Shown here piece by piece: positions 8,128-16,596 of a DNA stretch of 64,000 nt. Numbering within the stretch: position 1 is the first letter of the stretch; every line of letters starts with the position of its first letter. The DNA comes from Pseudomonadales bacterium (GTDB lineage Bacteria > Pseudomonadota > Gammaproteobacteria > Pseudomonadales > Halieaceae): NCBI GenBank assembly GCA_024234855.1, contig JACKNN010000002.1, positions 124,001-188,000 on the forward strand, read 5' to 3'. The notes beneath the pieces are model-generated. The model worked only from the letters and a program-made list of their open reading frames with translations. It ran no database searches and was not told the origin of the DNA. The position numbers were made by a program, and so were the translations under genes.

Positions 8128-8987
8128 GGGCGCTGGCCGGCCAGCAGGTGGGCGTTGGGGTCGGGGTGCCTGACCCTGTAGCCGGTGGCGTACAGCCTGG
8201 CGGCGGATATCTTCCTGAGGGGCGCCTTGATCTGGTCGAGAAACTCCAGCGGCGGCAGTCCGTTTTCACGGCACAGGGCGTCGAACACCTGCCGGTTGGT
8301 ACCGGGCAGGTTGTCGTTGTCGCAGACATTGAATATGCCCTGCAGGTTTTTATCCAGGGCGTGAATCACCGCGGCGACCACGTCTTCAAAGTGAATGGCG
8401 TACAGGGGCGCGTCGGCGCTGAAGATGGCCTTGCCGCCGAAGTACTCGTGGCACAGCGCCACCCGCTGGGCAAAGCTCAGGTCGCCGGGGGCACCGTACA
8501 TATCAGGGAAGCGTAGGACGCAGCCCTGCGGGTGGGTGAGCACCTCGCGCTCTGCCGCCTGGTAGTAGCGGGAGGAGGGCTCCTCGTTGTTACTGGTGGG
8601 GGTTTGCTCATCCACCGGCAAATCACCGGCGCCGCCGTCGCCGTAGACGGAAAAGGACGACAGGAAAATCACGTGCGGACAGGCGAGGCGGGCGCTGTGG
8701 CAACTGGCCACCAGCACATCGGCGTAATGCTGGTGGCGTTCTTCGACCGTGCGGGTATTGCGCACATTGGGCGCCACGGTGACGATAATCGCATCACAAC
8801 CGACGGCGGCCCGGGCCAGTTTTTCCGTTTCGGAGCCGCGCAGGATGACCACCCGGTCCGCGTGCTGCTCCAGTTCGCTGACTTTTTCCGGGGTGGTGGT
8901 GCTGCCCGTGACCCGGTGACCGGCGACCCGCAGTCGTGCGGCCAGCGCCTTGCCGACATGGCCCATGCCGAGGATGAATATGTCCAT
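8124..8987 (-). CDS. NAD(P)-dependent epimerase/dehydratase-fold protein (YeeZ-like extended SDR)
   Basis: 287 residues. N-terminal GMGHVGKAL (GxGxxG, residues 7-12) marks a dinucleotide-binding Rossmann fold. FLSSFSVYGD gives the serine region of extended SDRs, but the usual YxxxK is replaced by RYYQAAE, without the lysine, as in atypical SDRs such as YeeZ. The protein may therefore bind NAD(P) without classical dehydrogenase chemistry. It is the first gene of the minus-strand operon with the NOL-like SDR, RCCR-like protein and MFS transporter. Role in that pathway unknown. Confidence 0.75.
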   Translation of the reverse strand: MDIFILGMGHVGKALAARLRVAGHRVTGSTTTPEKVSELEQHADRVVILRGSETEKLARAAVGCDAIIVTVAPNVRNTRTVEERHQHYADVLVASCHSARLACPHVIFLSSFSVYGDGGAGDLPVDEQTPTSNNEEPSSRYYQAAEREVLTHPQGCVLRFPDMYGAPGDLSFAQRVALCHEYFGGKAIFSADAPLYAIHFEDVVAAVIHALDKNLQGIFNVCDNDNLPGTNRQVFDALCRENGLPPLEFLDQIKAPLRKISAARLYATGYRVRHPDPNAHLLAGQRP

Positions 8988-9033
8988 AGGGTTGCCACCT
9001 GTAGCCGGTGCGCGGCGCGCCAGCTTTTATTTG

Positions 9034-9062
9034 TTTATAATGATATAAAACTATAACATTAT
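9034..9062. promoter_or_regulatory. AT-rich divergent promoter region with nested inverted repeats
   Basis: Between the minus-strand operon and the nitrilase gene is a sharp AT-rich island. It contains TTTATA-ATGA-TATAAA (9034-9049) and, overlapping it, ATAATG-14 bp-CATTAT (9037-9062). TATAAT at 9036-9041 is a -10-like hexamer for the plus strand. The inverted repeats suggest a shared operator controlling both directions. No regulator gene is adjacent; the assignment is inference. Confidence 0.35.
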
Positions 9063-9145
9063 GCGAAATACTTCGCCATTGCAGAAACCCAGTCGCGGCG
9101 CTCGCAGAAGCGATATTTGCGCAAAAAGATCCGGAGAAAACCTCG

Positions 9146-10873
9146 ATGGCGCGAGTAGCCGCCCTGCAATTTGCCACTGGCACCGACGTGGACAGCAACC
9201 TGGCCACCTGTTTGCGGATGATTGACGAGGCCCGGCACTTTGAGCCCGACCTGATGGTGCTGCCCGAGTTCAGCAATCACATATCCTGGTACGACGATGC
9301 AGAGCACGCGTGGCGGGTATCGCTGGAGCGCGACGGACCTTTCCTGGCATCGATAGCGCAGCGGGCGCAGCGCCATGCCTGTTATATCGTCATCAATGTT
9401 TCGCTGCGCGCTAACGACGGCGGCCTCACAGTCAGTTCGCTGCTGTACGGCCCGGCCGGGCGGTTGCTGGCCGTGGCCGACAAGCAAACCCTGATGGGCC
9501 ATGAAAACACCTGGTTCGGAAGGGCGCGGCATACCAGCGAGGTGATCACCACACCCTTCGGCCGCCTCGCCATGTTTCCCTGTCGCGACGGCGTCACCTG
9601 TGAAACACCGCGCGCTCTCGCCCTGCGCGGAGCGCAGTTATTCTGCGACTCCCTCAACTCCTTCGCGCTGGATGAGGCGACCCTGCACGTGCCCGCCCGG
9701 GCGCCCGAAAACAAGGTGTTCCTGGTGGCGGCCAACAAGGTCGGGCCGCTTATCCCCGAGCACCTGCTGGCAGCGGTCAGCGACCAGACGCATATCCCCC
9801 AGCGTTTCCTGTACGGCGCCGGGGAGAGCCAGGTCGTGTCCCCGACGGGAGAGATCCTGGCCCGGGGGCCGGGAACGGGTGAGGCGGTGGTCTTTGCCGA
9901 GGTGGACCTGGCGCTGGCGGATGACAAGCGGCGGCCGGACGGCACCCATGTGTTCGGCGCGCGCCGGCCGCGCCTGTACCGGCCGATTGCCGAGGCATCC
10001 GCGGCGCCCATTTGTGCGGCCGCCGCAGAGCGGGTGACGGTCGCGTGCCTGGCGCCGCGGGCACGGGATGAGACGGCGCTGGAGGAATTGCCGGGCCTGG
10101 TCGCGGCGCTGCCGCGGGATACGGTGCTGGCGGTGTTACCGGAATTATTCTGTTATCCGCAGAGTCCGGGTCTGGACTTGCCCGGCGCAGCTGCTACAGC
10201 CCAGCGCGCCATTCGCGCCATGCAGGCCGCGTGCGCCGCACGTCCCGATCTTCTGTTGTGCACCTCACTGGCCGTGCCGACGGGGTCGGGGTTCAGTCTC
10301 GCGGCGCTGTTGGTCGGTGCCGGCGGTGTGACGGCGAGCCAGCGGCAACTGCACGACTGCGAGCGCCACGACTGGTCCCTGGCTGGAGACGAACTCGCGC
10401 TGGTGGACCTGCCCTGGGGCCGGCTGGCGCTGCTGCCGGGCGATGATGCGGTGCATCCGGAACTGGTTAAAGTCGCCGCCCTGCAGGGCGCCCACGCCAT
10501 TGCGGTGCCATACGCGATGCAGGAATACTGGGAAGCAGCGTACGGTCTGCGCAGCCGCGCCGCGGAAAACCGCCTTTGCGTGATCGCCAGTACCCGGCCG
10601 CTGGCGGGACGCGCCGGGCTGATCGCGGACCTGGAGCGTGATTTCACCCTGATGACGGACTGGCGGCAGCGCGAGTTTGACGGCTATATCAACTCGCCGC
10701 TGGTGACCGAGCAGGCGCCGGATGCGGGGGTGACCGTGGCGGACATCCACCCGGCGGCGGCCTGCAACAAGCTGATGTCGGAGCGCACGGATCTGTTACT
10801 GGACCGCCCCTGGCGCCTCAGCCGGGACCTGCTGCTACACTGGCGCGACGCCCCGGGGAGACAGAGCGGATGA
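9146..10873 (+). CDS. Two-domain carbon-nitrogen hydrolase (nitrilase superfamily), second domain degenerate
   Basis: 575 residues, twice the usual nitrilase length. The first domain has the Glu-Lys-Cys triad: E41 (VLPEFSN), K113 (ADKQTL) and C146 (MFPCRDG). The second domain begins near residue 296 and keeps the glutamate (E333 in VLPELFCYP), but the lysine position reads RQ (400-401) and the cysteine position is glycine (LLPGDDA, G432), so it is probably catalytically dead and structural or substrate-binding. The enzyme should hydrolyse an amide, carbamoyl or nitrile substrate. GGAGAAAA precedes the ATG. It overlaps the VOC gene by 4 bp, so translation is coupled. It is divergent from the RCCR/SDR operon. 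Confidence 0.8.
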   Translation: MARVAALQFATGTDVDSNLATCLRMIDEARHFEPDLMVLPEFSNHISWYDDAEHAWRVSLERDGPFLASIAQRAQRHACYIVINVSLRANDGGLTVSSLLYGPAGRLLAVADKQTLMGHENTWFGRARHTSEVITTPFGRLAMFPCRDGVTCETPRALALRGAQLFCDSLNSFALDEATLHVPARAPENKVFLVAANKVGPLIPEHLLAAVSDQTHIPQRFLYGAGESQVVSPTGEILARGPGTGEAVVFAEVDLALADDKRRPDGTHVFGARRPRLYRPIAEASAAPICAAAAERVTVACLAPRARDETALEELPGLVAALPRDTVLAVLPELFCYPQSPGLDLPGAAATAQRAIRAMQAACAARPDLLLCTSLAVPTGSGFSLAALLVGAGGVTASQRQLHDCERHDWSLAGDELALVDLPWGRLALLPGDDAVHPELVKVAALQGAHAIAVPYAMQEYWEAAYGLRSRAAENRLCVIASTRPLAGRAGLIADLERDFTLMTDWRQREFDGYINSPLVTEQAPDAGVTVADIHPAAACNKLMSERTDLLLDRPWRLSRDLLLHWRDAPGRQSG

Positions 10874-11352
10874 CTGACACGCAACAGTTACTGAAGGACC
10901 ATATCCTCGGGCTGGCGCACGTGGGCTTTATCGTACCTTCCCTGGAGGACGCGATGGCAAATGCCTGCCGTGTCTACGGCCTTGCGCCGGCTGATTTCAG
11001 CTGCCAGCCGCCTCCCGGTGAGGAGGCGTCGACCCGCTTCGCTTTTTTCCGGGTGGGCGACCTGCAGTTTGAGCTGATCGAGCCGCGTTCAGCGCACTTT
11101 CGTAAGGTGTTGCTGGGTATGCCTTCCGGCGGCGCGGGTATCAACCACGTGGCCTGGCGGGTTGACGATATCGAGGCCGCGGTGGCCGTGCTCGGCCGGA
11201 ACGGCATTCGCCCGGGACACGTCACCCCGGAAGGTATTGTCACCATGGGCGCCAGAAAAATGGTCTACCTGGACCTGGCGACAACGGGTGGCCTGGTAAT
11301 AGAACTGATCGAGTATCCCGCGCAAGCCTCCGATGTCAGCCAGCACGCTTGA
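10870..11352 (+). CDS. VOC (glyoxalase/methylmalonyl-CoA epimerase-like) family protein
   Basis: 160 residues with two beta-alpha-beta3 modules. Likely metal ligands in the family order are H16 region (GLAHVGFIV), the Glu in FELIEP, the His in INHVAWRVDD and the Glu in LVIELIEYP, as in methylmalonyl-CoA epimerase and glyoxalase-type enzymes. It may isomerise, epimerise or cleave a small oxygenated metabolite. It is coupled by a 4-bp overlap to the nitrilase and by a 20-bp overlap to the next gene, so it belongs to the same pathway. Substrate unknown. Confidence 0.8.
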   Translation: MTDTQQLLKDHILGLAHVGFIVPSLEDAMANACRVYGLAPADFSCQPPPGEEASTRFAFFRVGDLQFELIEPRSAHFRKVLLGMPSGGAGINHVAWRVDDIEAAVAVLGRNGIRPGHVTPEGIVTMGARKMVYLDLATTGGLVIELIEYPAQASDVSQHA

Positions 11353-12004
11353 GTCAGGTGCCTATGAGTACCGACTCAATGGTGCGCTGACCCCCATCAG
11401 GGAGCGGTGGCTGCGGCTTCGACGGGAAGGCGGCGGTTGGCTGATTACCAGCAGTCGCAATGCCCCTGGAGTCGAGTTGGCCGTGGAGGCCACGGCAGAC
11501 GCCGGCCGGGTAACAGATTTCGAGGTGAACTGGCGGGGGGAGGGGCAGCCGGGAATAACTGCATGCTACAGCCTGCTGCCGGATCGTGTAAGCGTTATGC
11601 GCAGCCGCGGCGGGCAGGTGACCGAGCGTCGCGAGATCGAGATTGCCCCGGGTTTGCAGGCGCCGCTGTTATCACCGCTGATGCGGATCTTTGCCGGACC
11701 CCTCATCGCCCGCCTGTTGGAAAATGGCGGCGCAGGCGCGGTTATCGTGCCCGATATCCGCGACCCCCAGGCGCCGGAGACGTTGCTGCTGCCGCTTCTC
11801 AGTGAACGCCAGGCAGAGCTCATGGACGCCGATTCCGCGCTGCTGGTTGAGGGGGTATCCGTGCCGTGTCGCCGGTGCTCGTACCACGGCGACCAGTACC
11901 GCCCCGGAACACAATTCTGGCTCGGCGCGAACGATGTCCTGCTGCGCTATGAGTGGCGGCAGGCGCAGCAACACTGGGATGTCCGGCTGCGCGGTACTGG
12001 CTGA
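11333..12004 (+). CDS. Unknown protein coupled to nitrilase and VOC genes
   Basis: 223 residues, no signal peptide, no membrane segment. The ATG lies 20 bp inside the VOC gene, a strong sign of translational coupling. The sequence is rich in short beta-type stretches (EYRLNGALTPIRERWLRL, DVLLRYEWRQ, WDVRLRG) and has a CRRC pair (about 179-182) followed by SYHGDQYRPG. I recognise no family. The CRRC plus nearby histidine could bind a metal, which is only a guess. Third gene of the nitrilase operon. Confidence 0.6.
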   Translation: MSASTLESGAYEYRLNGALTPIRERWLRLRREGGGWLITSSRNAPGVELAVEATADAGRVTDFEVNWRGEGQPGITACYSLLPDRVSVMRSRGGQVTERREIEIAPGLQAPLLSPLMRIFAGPLIARLLENGGAGAVIVPDIRDPQAPETLLLPLLSERQAELMDADSALLVEGVSVPCRRCSYHGDQYRPGTQFWLGANDVLLRYEWRQAQQHWDVRLRGTG

Positions 12005-12078
12005 TTTGGGCCGGGTGAGCTAACCTGAAGCAGTTTCCAGGCTTGTTGGATATCAATTGGTATTGATGCGCAAAGGGG

Positions 12079-12519
12079 ATGAGCATGTGGAATCGTATGG
12101 GAGTGATGGCCGTGCTGCTGGCCGGTTGTGCGCTGGCGGCATGCTCTGCTACCCGGCATGTCGAGGATGTCCGCGCCGAGGATGCTGACCGGGTGACCGT
12201 CGGCACCGTGCAGAAAGAAATCAGGTTGGGGATGTCTGGCGCCGATGTGGCGACGGTGCTGGGCTCGCCCAATATCGTTACCAGCGACAGTGAGCGCCGC
12301 GAAACCTGGATTTACGACAAGATATCGACCGAGGTGGCCTATTCCAAGAGTGGTGGCTCCATTGTCGGCCTGATTTTTTCCAGCAGCGGTGGTGGCCTGG
12401 GCGGGGGATACACCAAAGCCGGCGCGACCAGTACCAGCCAGCGCACGCTGACCGTGGTTATCAAGTTTGATGACGGCGGCCTGGTGCGCGACTTCAGTTA
12501 CCACGCCTCGCAGTTTTAG
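12079..12519 (+). CDS. BamE/OmlA-like small outer membrane lipoprotein
   Basis: 146 residues. Type II signal peptide with lipobox LAAC (cysteine about residue 21). The mature part has VTVGTVQKEIRLGMSGADVATVLGSPNIVTSD, the SmpA/OmlA-like fold signature (short helix-turn with GMS-x-V-x-x-LGSP), followed by ETWIYDK, a Gly/Ser-rich loop and TLTVVIKFDDGGLV. It is probably anchored in the outer membrane. It is not BamE itself (E. coli BamE is shorter and its motif differs). First gene of a run of three coupled lipoprotein genes. Confidence 0.7.
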   Translation: MSMWNRMGVMAVLLAGCALAACSATRHVEDVRAEDADRVTVGTVQKEIRLGMSGADVATVLGSPNIVTSDSERRETWIYDKISTEVAYSKSGGSIVGLIFSSSGGGLGGGYTKAGATSTSQRTLTVVIKFDDGGLVRDFSYHASQF

Positions 12520-13106
12520 TGATCGCCTTCCGGGCCGCCAGGCGGCGGCTTCAGCTGGCTACCCTGATGCTGGCCGGATGTGTGGCGGGTTGCGCGGGTA
12601 TTCCCGAGGAAGCCTATCGACTGCCGCCCAGCTCACCGGGCGTTCGGGAAGCCCAGACCCGCACCTTTGAGGTGCCGGACGAAGCCAGTATCCTGCAGGT
12701 GGCCGTCGCGCTGATGCAGGATATGGAGTACAACTTCGACACGATAGAGTATGAGCTCGGTATCCTCAGCGGCTCGAAAGTCGTGGACGCCGACTCCATG
12801 GCGCAGCAGACGGGCCTGATCATTGCCGATATTGTGCTGGTGACGCTGTCCGTGGTGACCGGCACCAGCCTCGGCGGTGGCGCGTATGCCGGCGCGGATG
12901 ATGAAATCAGTCTGCGTATTACGCTCGTGGTCCTGCCCAGCCTGGAGAATGAGGGACAGTACACCGCGCGTATCACGATACAGAGCGAGCTGATCGACAA
13001 GATGGGTCGTGTCAAGAAGGTGCGTATGATCGAGAACCCGGTCGTGTTCCAGGAGATTTTCGAGAATTTGTCCAAGGCACTGTTTCTGGAAGGGGTGAAA
13101 CAATGA
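12519..13106 (+). CDS. Lipoprotein, paralogue of the following gene
   Basis: 195 residues, GTG start overlapping the last base of the preceding stop. A lipobox is present (VAGC after LAGC). The core pattern is TRTFEVPDEASILQVAVALMQDM, YNFDTIEYELGILSGSKV, then a hydrophobic insert, then ITLVVLPS...ARITIQSE and NPVVFQEIFENLSKALFLE. The same order (duplicate helix, GxI-x-GSK/R-V, strand pair, YQ/FQ-x-F-F/L-x-x-L-x-KA-x-FL) is found in the next gene, so the two arose by duplication. A hydrophobic Gly-rich insert (about 95-120) is specific to this copy. Function unknown; envelope lipoprotein. Confidence 0.7.
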   Translation: MIAFRAARRRLQLATLMLAGCVAGCAGIPEEAYRLPPSSPGVREAQTRTFEVPDEASILQVAVALMQDMEYNFDTIEYELGILSGSKVVDADSMAQQTGLIIADIVLVTLSVVTGTSLGGGAYAGADDEISLRITLVVLPSLENEGQYTARITIQSELIDKMGRVKKVRMIENPVVFQEIFENLSKALFLEGVKQ

Positions 13107-13537
13107 GGCCTTGCCGACAACTGGTTGCGATGTTGTTCTGCCTTGTCGTGGGAGGCTGCGCCGGTACCAGCCCGGATGTCACCGGTTCCGGCACTCAGCT
13201 GGAATCCCGCCAGATCCAGACCCGTGATTATGACACGCTGGACAAGCAGCTGACCATGCGCTCGGTGCTGGCGACTTTGCAGGACCTGGGTTTCACCATC
13301 GATAACGCCGACTTCACCCTGGGCACCATTACCGGCTCCCGTGTTTACTACGAGGACGATTACAAGAACTTCAGCATGCGTATGACGGTGACTGTGAGGG
13401 ACAGGGAGGGCAAGCGTGTGTCGGTGCGCGCAAACGCCCGGCTTAACGACAAGGCCATTACCGACCCGCAGACCTACCAGGACTTTTTTGCCGCGCTCGA
13501 CAAGGCCATGTTCCTGACCCTGCAAAAGGTCGATTAG
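13103..13537 (+). CDS. Lipoprotein, paralogue of the preceding gene
   Basis: 144 residues, ATGA overlap with the upstream gene. Lipobox VGGC (about residue 19). The mature region reads RQIQTRDYDTLDKQLTMRSV, LQDLGFTIDNADFTLGTITGSRV, MRMTVTVRD, YQDFFAALDKAMFLTLQ, matching the upstream lipoprotein segment by segment but without its hydrophobic insert. Both copies probably sit in the envelope and may form a heteromer. No known function. Confidence 0.7.
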   Translation: MRPCRQLVAMLFCLVVGGCAGTSPDVTGSGTQLESRQIQTRDYDTLDKQLTMRSVLATLQDLGFTIDNADFTLGTITGSRVYYEDDYKNFSMRMTVTVRDREGKRVSVRANARLNDKAITDPQTYQDFFAALDKAMFLTLQKVD

Positions 13538-13622
13538 CCGCCGGGGCCGGTTGTGCAGGATCTTGTTTTTCTCGCAGCGGGGTGATTATATTCCACGCTG
13601 CATTATTTCTCCTGGAGAGTAC

Positions 13623-14087
13623 ATGATAAAGCTACTTGGCAAGCTGGTGCGCGACGCCGTGTTTGTAATCGTTGTCGCCGGCGCCGGCGCCGGGACAGCG
13701 CTGGCGCAGGACATGGGTACGGTGCGGGTGGAGATCGCCGGGCTGCAGGGCGCGACCGGCAACATCTATATCGCCGTATACGATTCCGAGGACAACTGGC
13801 TGGGCAAGGACACTGTCCTGCGGCGGGAGGTCGCTATCGCCGATGCCCTCGAGGGTGAACTGGTGCTGTCCGAGCTGCAACTGCCCGCGGGCAGCTACGC
13901 CTTTTCGGTGTTTTACGACGTCAACAACAACGGTGAGCTGGACACTAATTTTATCGGTATCCCGAAAGAGCCGGTGGCTATTTCCAACAACGCCAGGCCG
14001 GGCTTCGGGCCGCCCAAGTATAAAGATGCGGTGTTCACTCTCGGCGCCGAGCCGGTAGTCCAGCGCATAGAGATAGAGAGCATCTGA
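13623..14087 (+). CDS. DUF2141 secreted protein
   Basis: 154 residues from the ATG at 13623, chosen because CTCCTGGAGAG lies just before it and a clear signal peptide follows (cleavage after ALA, about 28). The mature part, VRVEIAGLQGATGNIYIAVYDSEDNW ... PAGSYAFSVFYDVNNNGELDTNFIGIPKEP ... GFGPPKY, is the DUF2141 pattern: a small beta-sandwich with a D-x-N-x-N-G-x-L-D calcium-type loop. Function of the family is not established. A start at 13551 would destroy the signal peptide. Confidence 0.8.
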   Translation: MIKLLGKLVRDAVFVIVVAGAGAGTALAQDMGTVRVEIAGLQGATGNIYIAVYDSEDNWLGKDTVLRREVAIADALEGELVLSELQLPAGSYAFSVFYDVNNNGELDTNFIGIPKEPVAISNNARPGFGPPKYKDAVFTLGAEPVVQRIEIESI

Positions 14088-14114
14088 CAGGGGCCATTCG
14101 CGGCTCCCGCACAC

Positions 14115-15626
14115 CTACCTGGCGCCGATTGGATCCTGTTGCGACAGGCCCACCACGCGGGCACCGGTGAAAAATTCAATCGTCTGGCCCGCGCCTTCCT
14201 CCCCCAGGCCCGACAGGCCCCAGGCGCCCCGCGGCGCGGCAGGGCTCAGGGAAAGCAAACTGTAGCCGTTTATCTTGACGCCACCGGTGCGAATGCGGCG
14301 GCCGAACTCGAAGGCGCGCTGCAGGTCGCCGCTGTACACGTAAGCCGCCAGGCCGTAGGGCGTGCCGTTGGCCAGTTGCAGGGCCTGTGCCTGGGTGTCG
14401 AAGCAGTGCACCGTGGCTACCGGCCCGAAGATTTCCTCGGCGGTATCCGCCGGGTCGCATGCGTCGATTAAAGTGGGCGGGACGAAATAGCCGTCGAGAT
14501 CGGGCAGGGCCGTCGCCTGGATGACGGTGCCCCCCAGGCTCCTGAGGCGCTCCACTTCCGCCAGCACACTGTCGTACTGCTGCTGGTGGATAAGCGGGCC
14601 CATATCGGACTTTTCATCCAGTGAATGCCCCAGCCGGACCGCGGCCAGGTGGTGCCTGACCCGCGCCAGTAACTCTTCCCTGACGGAGCGGTGCACCAGC
14701 ACCCGGCCGAGGGCGCGACACCACTGGGCGTTGAGGTTGGTCAGGCCGTAGGTGATACCGATGGCGGCCTGTTCCAGGTCGGCATCCTCGAAGACCACCA
14801 GCGGATTGTTACCGCCCAGTTCCAGTTGGGTGGGCTTGAACTGGCTGGCGCAGGACTGGGCGATCACGCGCCCGCCGGCGGTGCCGCCGGTGAAGGAAAT
14901 CGCTTTTATGCGCGCATCCCCGACCATTTGCCCGCCGATATGGCGACTGCCACAGGTGAGCTGGAACGTGCCGCGGGGCAGGCCCTGGGCGTGGATGACT
15001 TCCGCCATCAGCAGCGCGGAGTGGGGCGCCCACTCCGAGGGCTTCATGATGCATGGCGCGCCCGCGGCCAGCGCGCTGGCGATCTTGTGAGAGCCGATGG
15101 CGGTGGGCCCGTTCCAGGGCGATACCAGCAGGGCAGGGCCCCAGGGCCGGCGGAAATATTCCACCTCGCCCATTTTGCCCGGCAGCTTCTGCGACAGGTG
15201 GCCCGCCCGTATATAGTTGGCCGCGCTGCGAAACACAAAGGGCGCGAGCTGCGCCATGTGCCGGGTGACGTTGATGACCGCGCCGGTGGTGATCGCGTCG
15301 GCGTAGGCGATGCGTTCACACATAGCCGGTTGCGCCAGCTGATCGGCAATGCGATCGAGGATGTCCGCGCGGGTTGCGGCCGGTGTTTCCTCCCACTCGC
15401 CCGCATTATGGGCGGCGTGTGCCGCGGCCAGCGCGGCCTCTACCCGCTCTGGTGCACTGGACATTTGCGCCTGCAGCGGTTGCCGGTTATTGGGATCGCG
15501 CAGGGTGTTGCCGCGCGCCTGCGTGGGCGCCTCAACGGCGCCATCGATATAGTTGAGCAGTGCCGGTAAGCTGTGGTTCGGGTCCGGGTGTTGGCTTTGG
15601 CTGGAGGGCTTCACATTTCTTCGCAT
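14115..15626 (-). CDS. NAD(P)-dependent aldehyde dehydrogenase
   Basis: 503 residues, the full family length. Active-site cysteine C303 (NAQWCRALGR), general base E269 (LELGGNNP), N172 (PWNGP) and the SFTGGTAGG turn of the coenzyme-binding fold (245-253) are all present. It oxidises an aldehyde to the acid in the cytosol. The sequence resembles the benzaldehyde/vanillin-type or betaine-aldehyde-type branch, but I cannot choose between them. The gene stands alone between convergent DUF2141 and a divergent membrane protein. Confidence 0.85.
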   Translation of the reverse strand: MRRNVKPSSQSQHPDPNHSLPALLNYIDGAVEAPTQARGNTLRDPNNRQPLQAQMSSAPERVEAALAAAHAAHNAGEWEETPAATRADILDRIADQLAQPAMCERIAYADAITTGAVINVTRHMAQLAPFVFRSAANYIRAGHLSQKLPGKMGEVEYFRRPWGPALLVSPWNGPTAIGSHKIASALAAGAPCIMKPSEWAPHSALLMAEVIHAQGLPRGTFQLTCGSRHIGGQMVGDARIKAISFTGGTAGGRVIAQSCASQFKPTQLELGGNNPLVVFEDADLEQAAIGITYGLTNLNAQWCRALGRVLVHRSVREELLARVRHHLAAVRLGHSLDEKSDMGPLIHQQQYDSVLAEVERLRSLGGTVIQATALPDLDGYFVPPTLIDACDPADTAEEIFGPVATVHCFDTQAQALQLANGTPYGLAAYVYSGDLQRAFEFGRRIRTGGVKINGYSLLSLSPAAPRGAWGLSGLGEEGAGQTIEFFTGARVVGLSQQDPIGAR

Positions 15627-15744
15627 AGTGTCCGATTTCGCCCAGTGTGAAATACGCGCGCCGGGGCGTCTTTGCGGATTGTCAAATTAGCATTACGGTT
15701 GCGCTTTACAATCACTGTGCAGGCCTTTTCAGGGGAACCCGGCA

Positions 15745-16509
15745 ATGCTGATTGGTATCACACTGGCAGTCATGGGCCTGTTGCTGCTGCTCTACGCGGT
15801 ACGCTATCGCCGTCTGCCACCCGGGATATGGTCCGCGCCCGCCGCCTGGTTGCGCGCCGTCATATATTTTGGTTTCTGCCTGGCCGTGGCGGCCTGCAGT
15901 GGCGCCCTGCAGGCGGCGCTGGCCAGCCCGGTGGTCTACCCCGGACAATCCTCGGACCCCTGGTGGCTGCTCAGCACCGCCGTGGTGACCGTATTTATTT
16001 TCGTGGCTTACTGGGGGTACTGGTACCGTAACACCCTGCGCTTTGGTCGCAAGCTCGACGTGGTGCCCCAGCTGGTGTTCGGCCTGTGCTGGGGTATTAC
16101 CACGGGCCTGTATTTCCTCTCGTTCTGGCACCTCGCCGTGACTATAGGCCCGCACTGGCCCCTGTGGCTGGTCTGGTTGCTGGCCTATGCGTTGATTTCA
16201 CTGTGGCAGGCCCTGTGGATGGGTATGTACTGGGATGTGTATGTATCACCGGAGCACGACACGCCGGCCTCGATCCGGGCGAAGGTGCCGCGCACCCATA
16301 TCCCGAACATGACGCTGTGCCTGACCTACTTTGCCGTCTACCAGAATTACTGGATATTTATCGCCCTGCAGACCGTGGCGCTGCTGGCGGCGTCGTTTGG
16401 CATGCGTATGCCCGCGCCCTGGAGCCGGGAGTCCACACCGGCCCCGCGCCGCGTGCCCGGCTTGTTGGGGCTGCCCAGGGCAGCCGGTTACGAGCCCGAC
16501 AGGGACTGA
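15745..16509 (+). CDS. Polytopic membrane protein of unknown function
   Basis: 254 residues with about six hydrophobic helices (roughly 2-18, 38-60, 74-92, 108-126, 135-158, 190-215) and aromatic-rich loops (WGYWYRN, GMYWDVYVSP). No known family recognised. AGGGGAA precedes the ATG. It lies directly upstream of the tRNA gene and seems monocistronic. Confidence 0.65.
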   Translation: MLIGITLAVMGLLLLLYAVRYRRLPPGIWSAPAAWLRAVIYFGFCLAVAACSGALQAALASPVVYPGQSSDPWWLLSTAVVTVFIFVAYWGYWYRNTLRFGRKLDVVPQLVFGLCWGITTGLYFLSFWHLAVTIGPHWPLWLVWLLAYALISLWQALWMGMYWDVYVSPEHDTPASIRAKVPRTHIPNMTLCLTYFAVYQNYWIFIALQTVALLAASFGMRMPAPWSRESTPAPRRVPGLLGLPRAAGYEPDRD

Positions 16510-16554
16510 GTGCGCACGTGGTCAGTGCCTCGCTCGATGTTGGCACTGTGCTTC

Positions 16555-16583
16555 TTGCCTGCCAGTCGGGGTTTTCTTATACT
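16555..16583 (+). promoter_or_regulatory. Promoter of tRNA-Thr
   Basis: TTGCCT (16555-16560), 17 bp, TATACT (16578-16583), followed by a GC-rich discriminator (TCGCCCCCGCC) and the mature tRNA start about 14 bp later. The spacing is ideal for sigma-70, and a GC-rich discriminator is typical of stable-RNA promoters under stringent control. Confidence 0.65.
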
Positions 16584-16596
16584 TCGCCCCCGCCGT

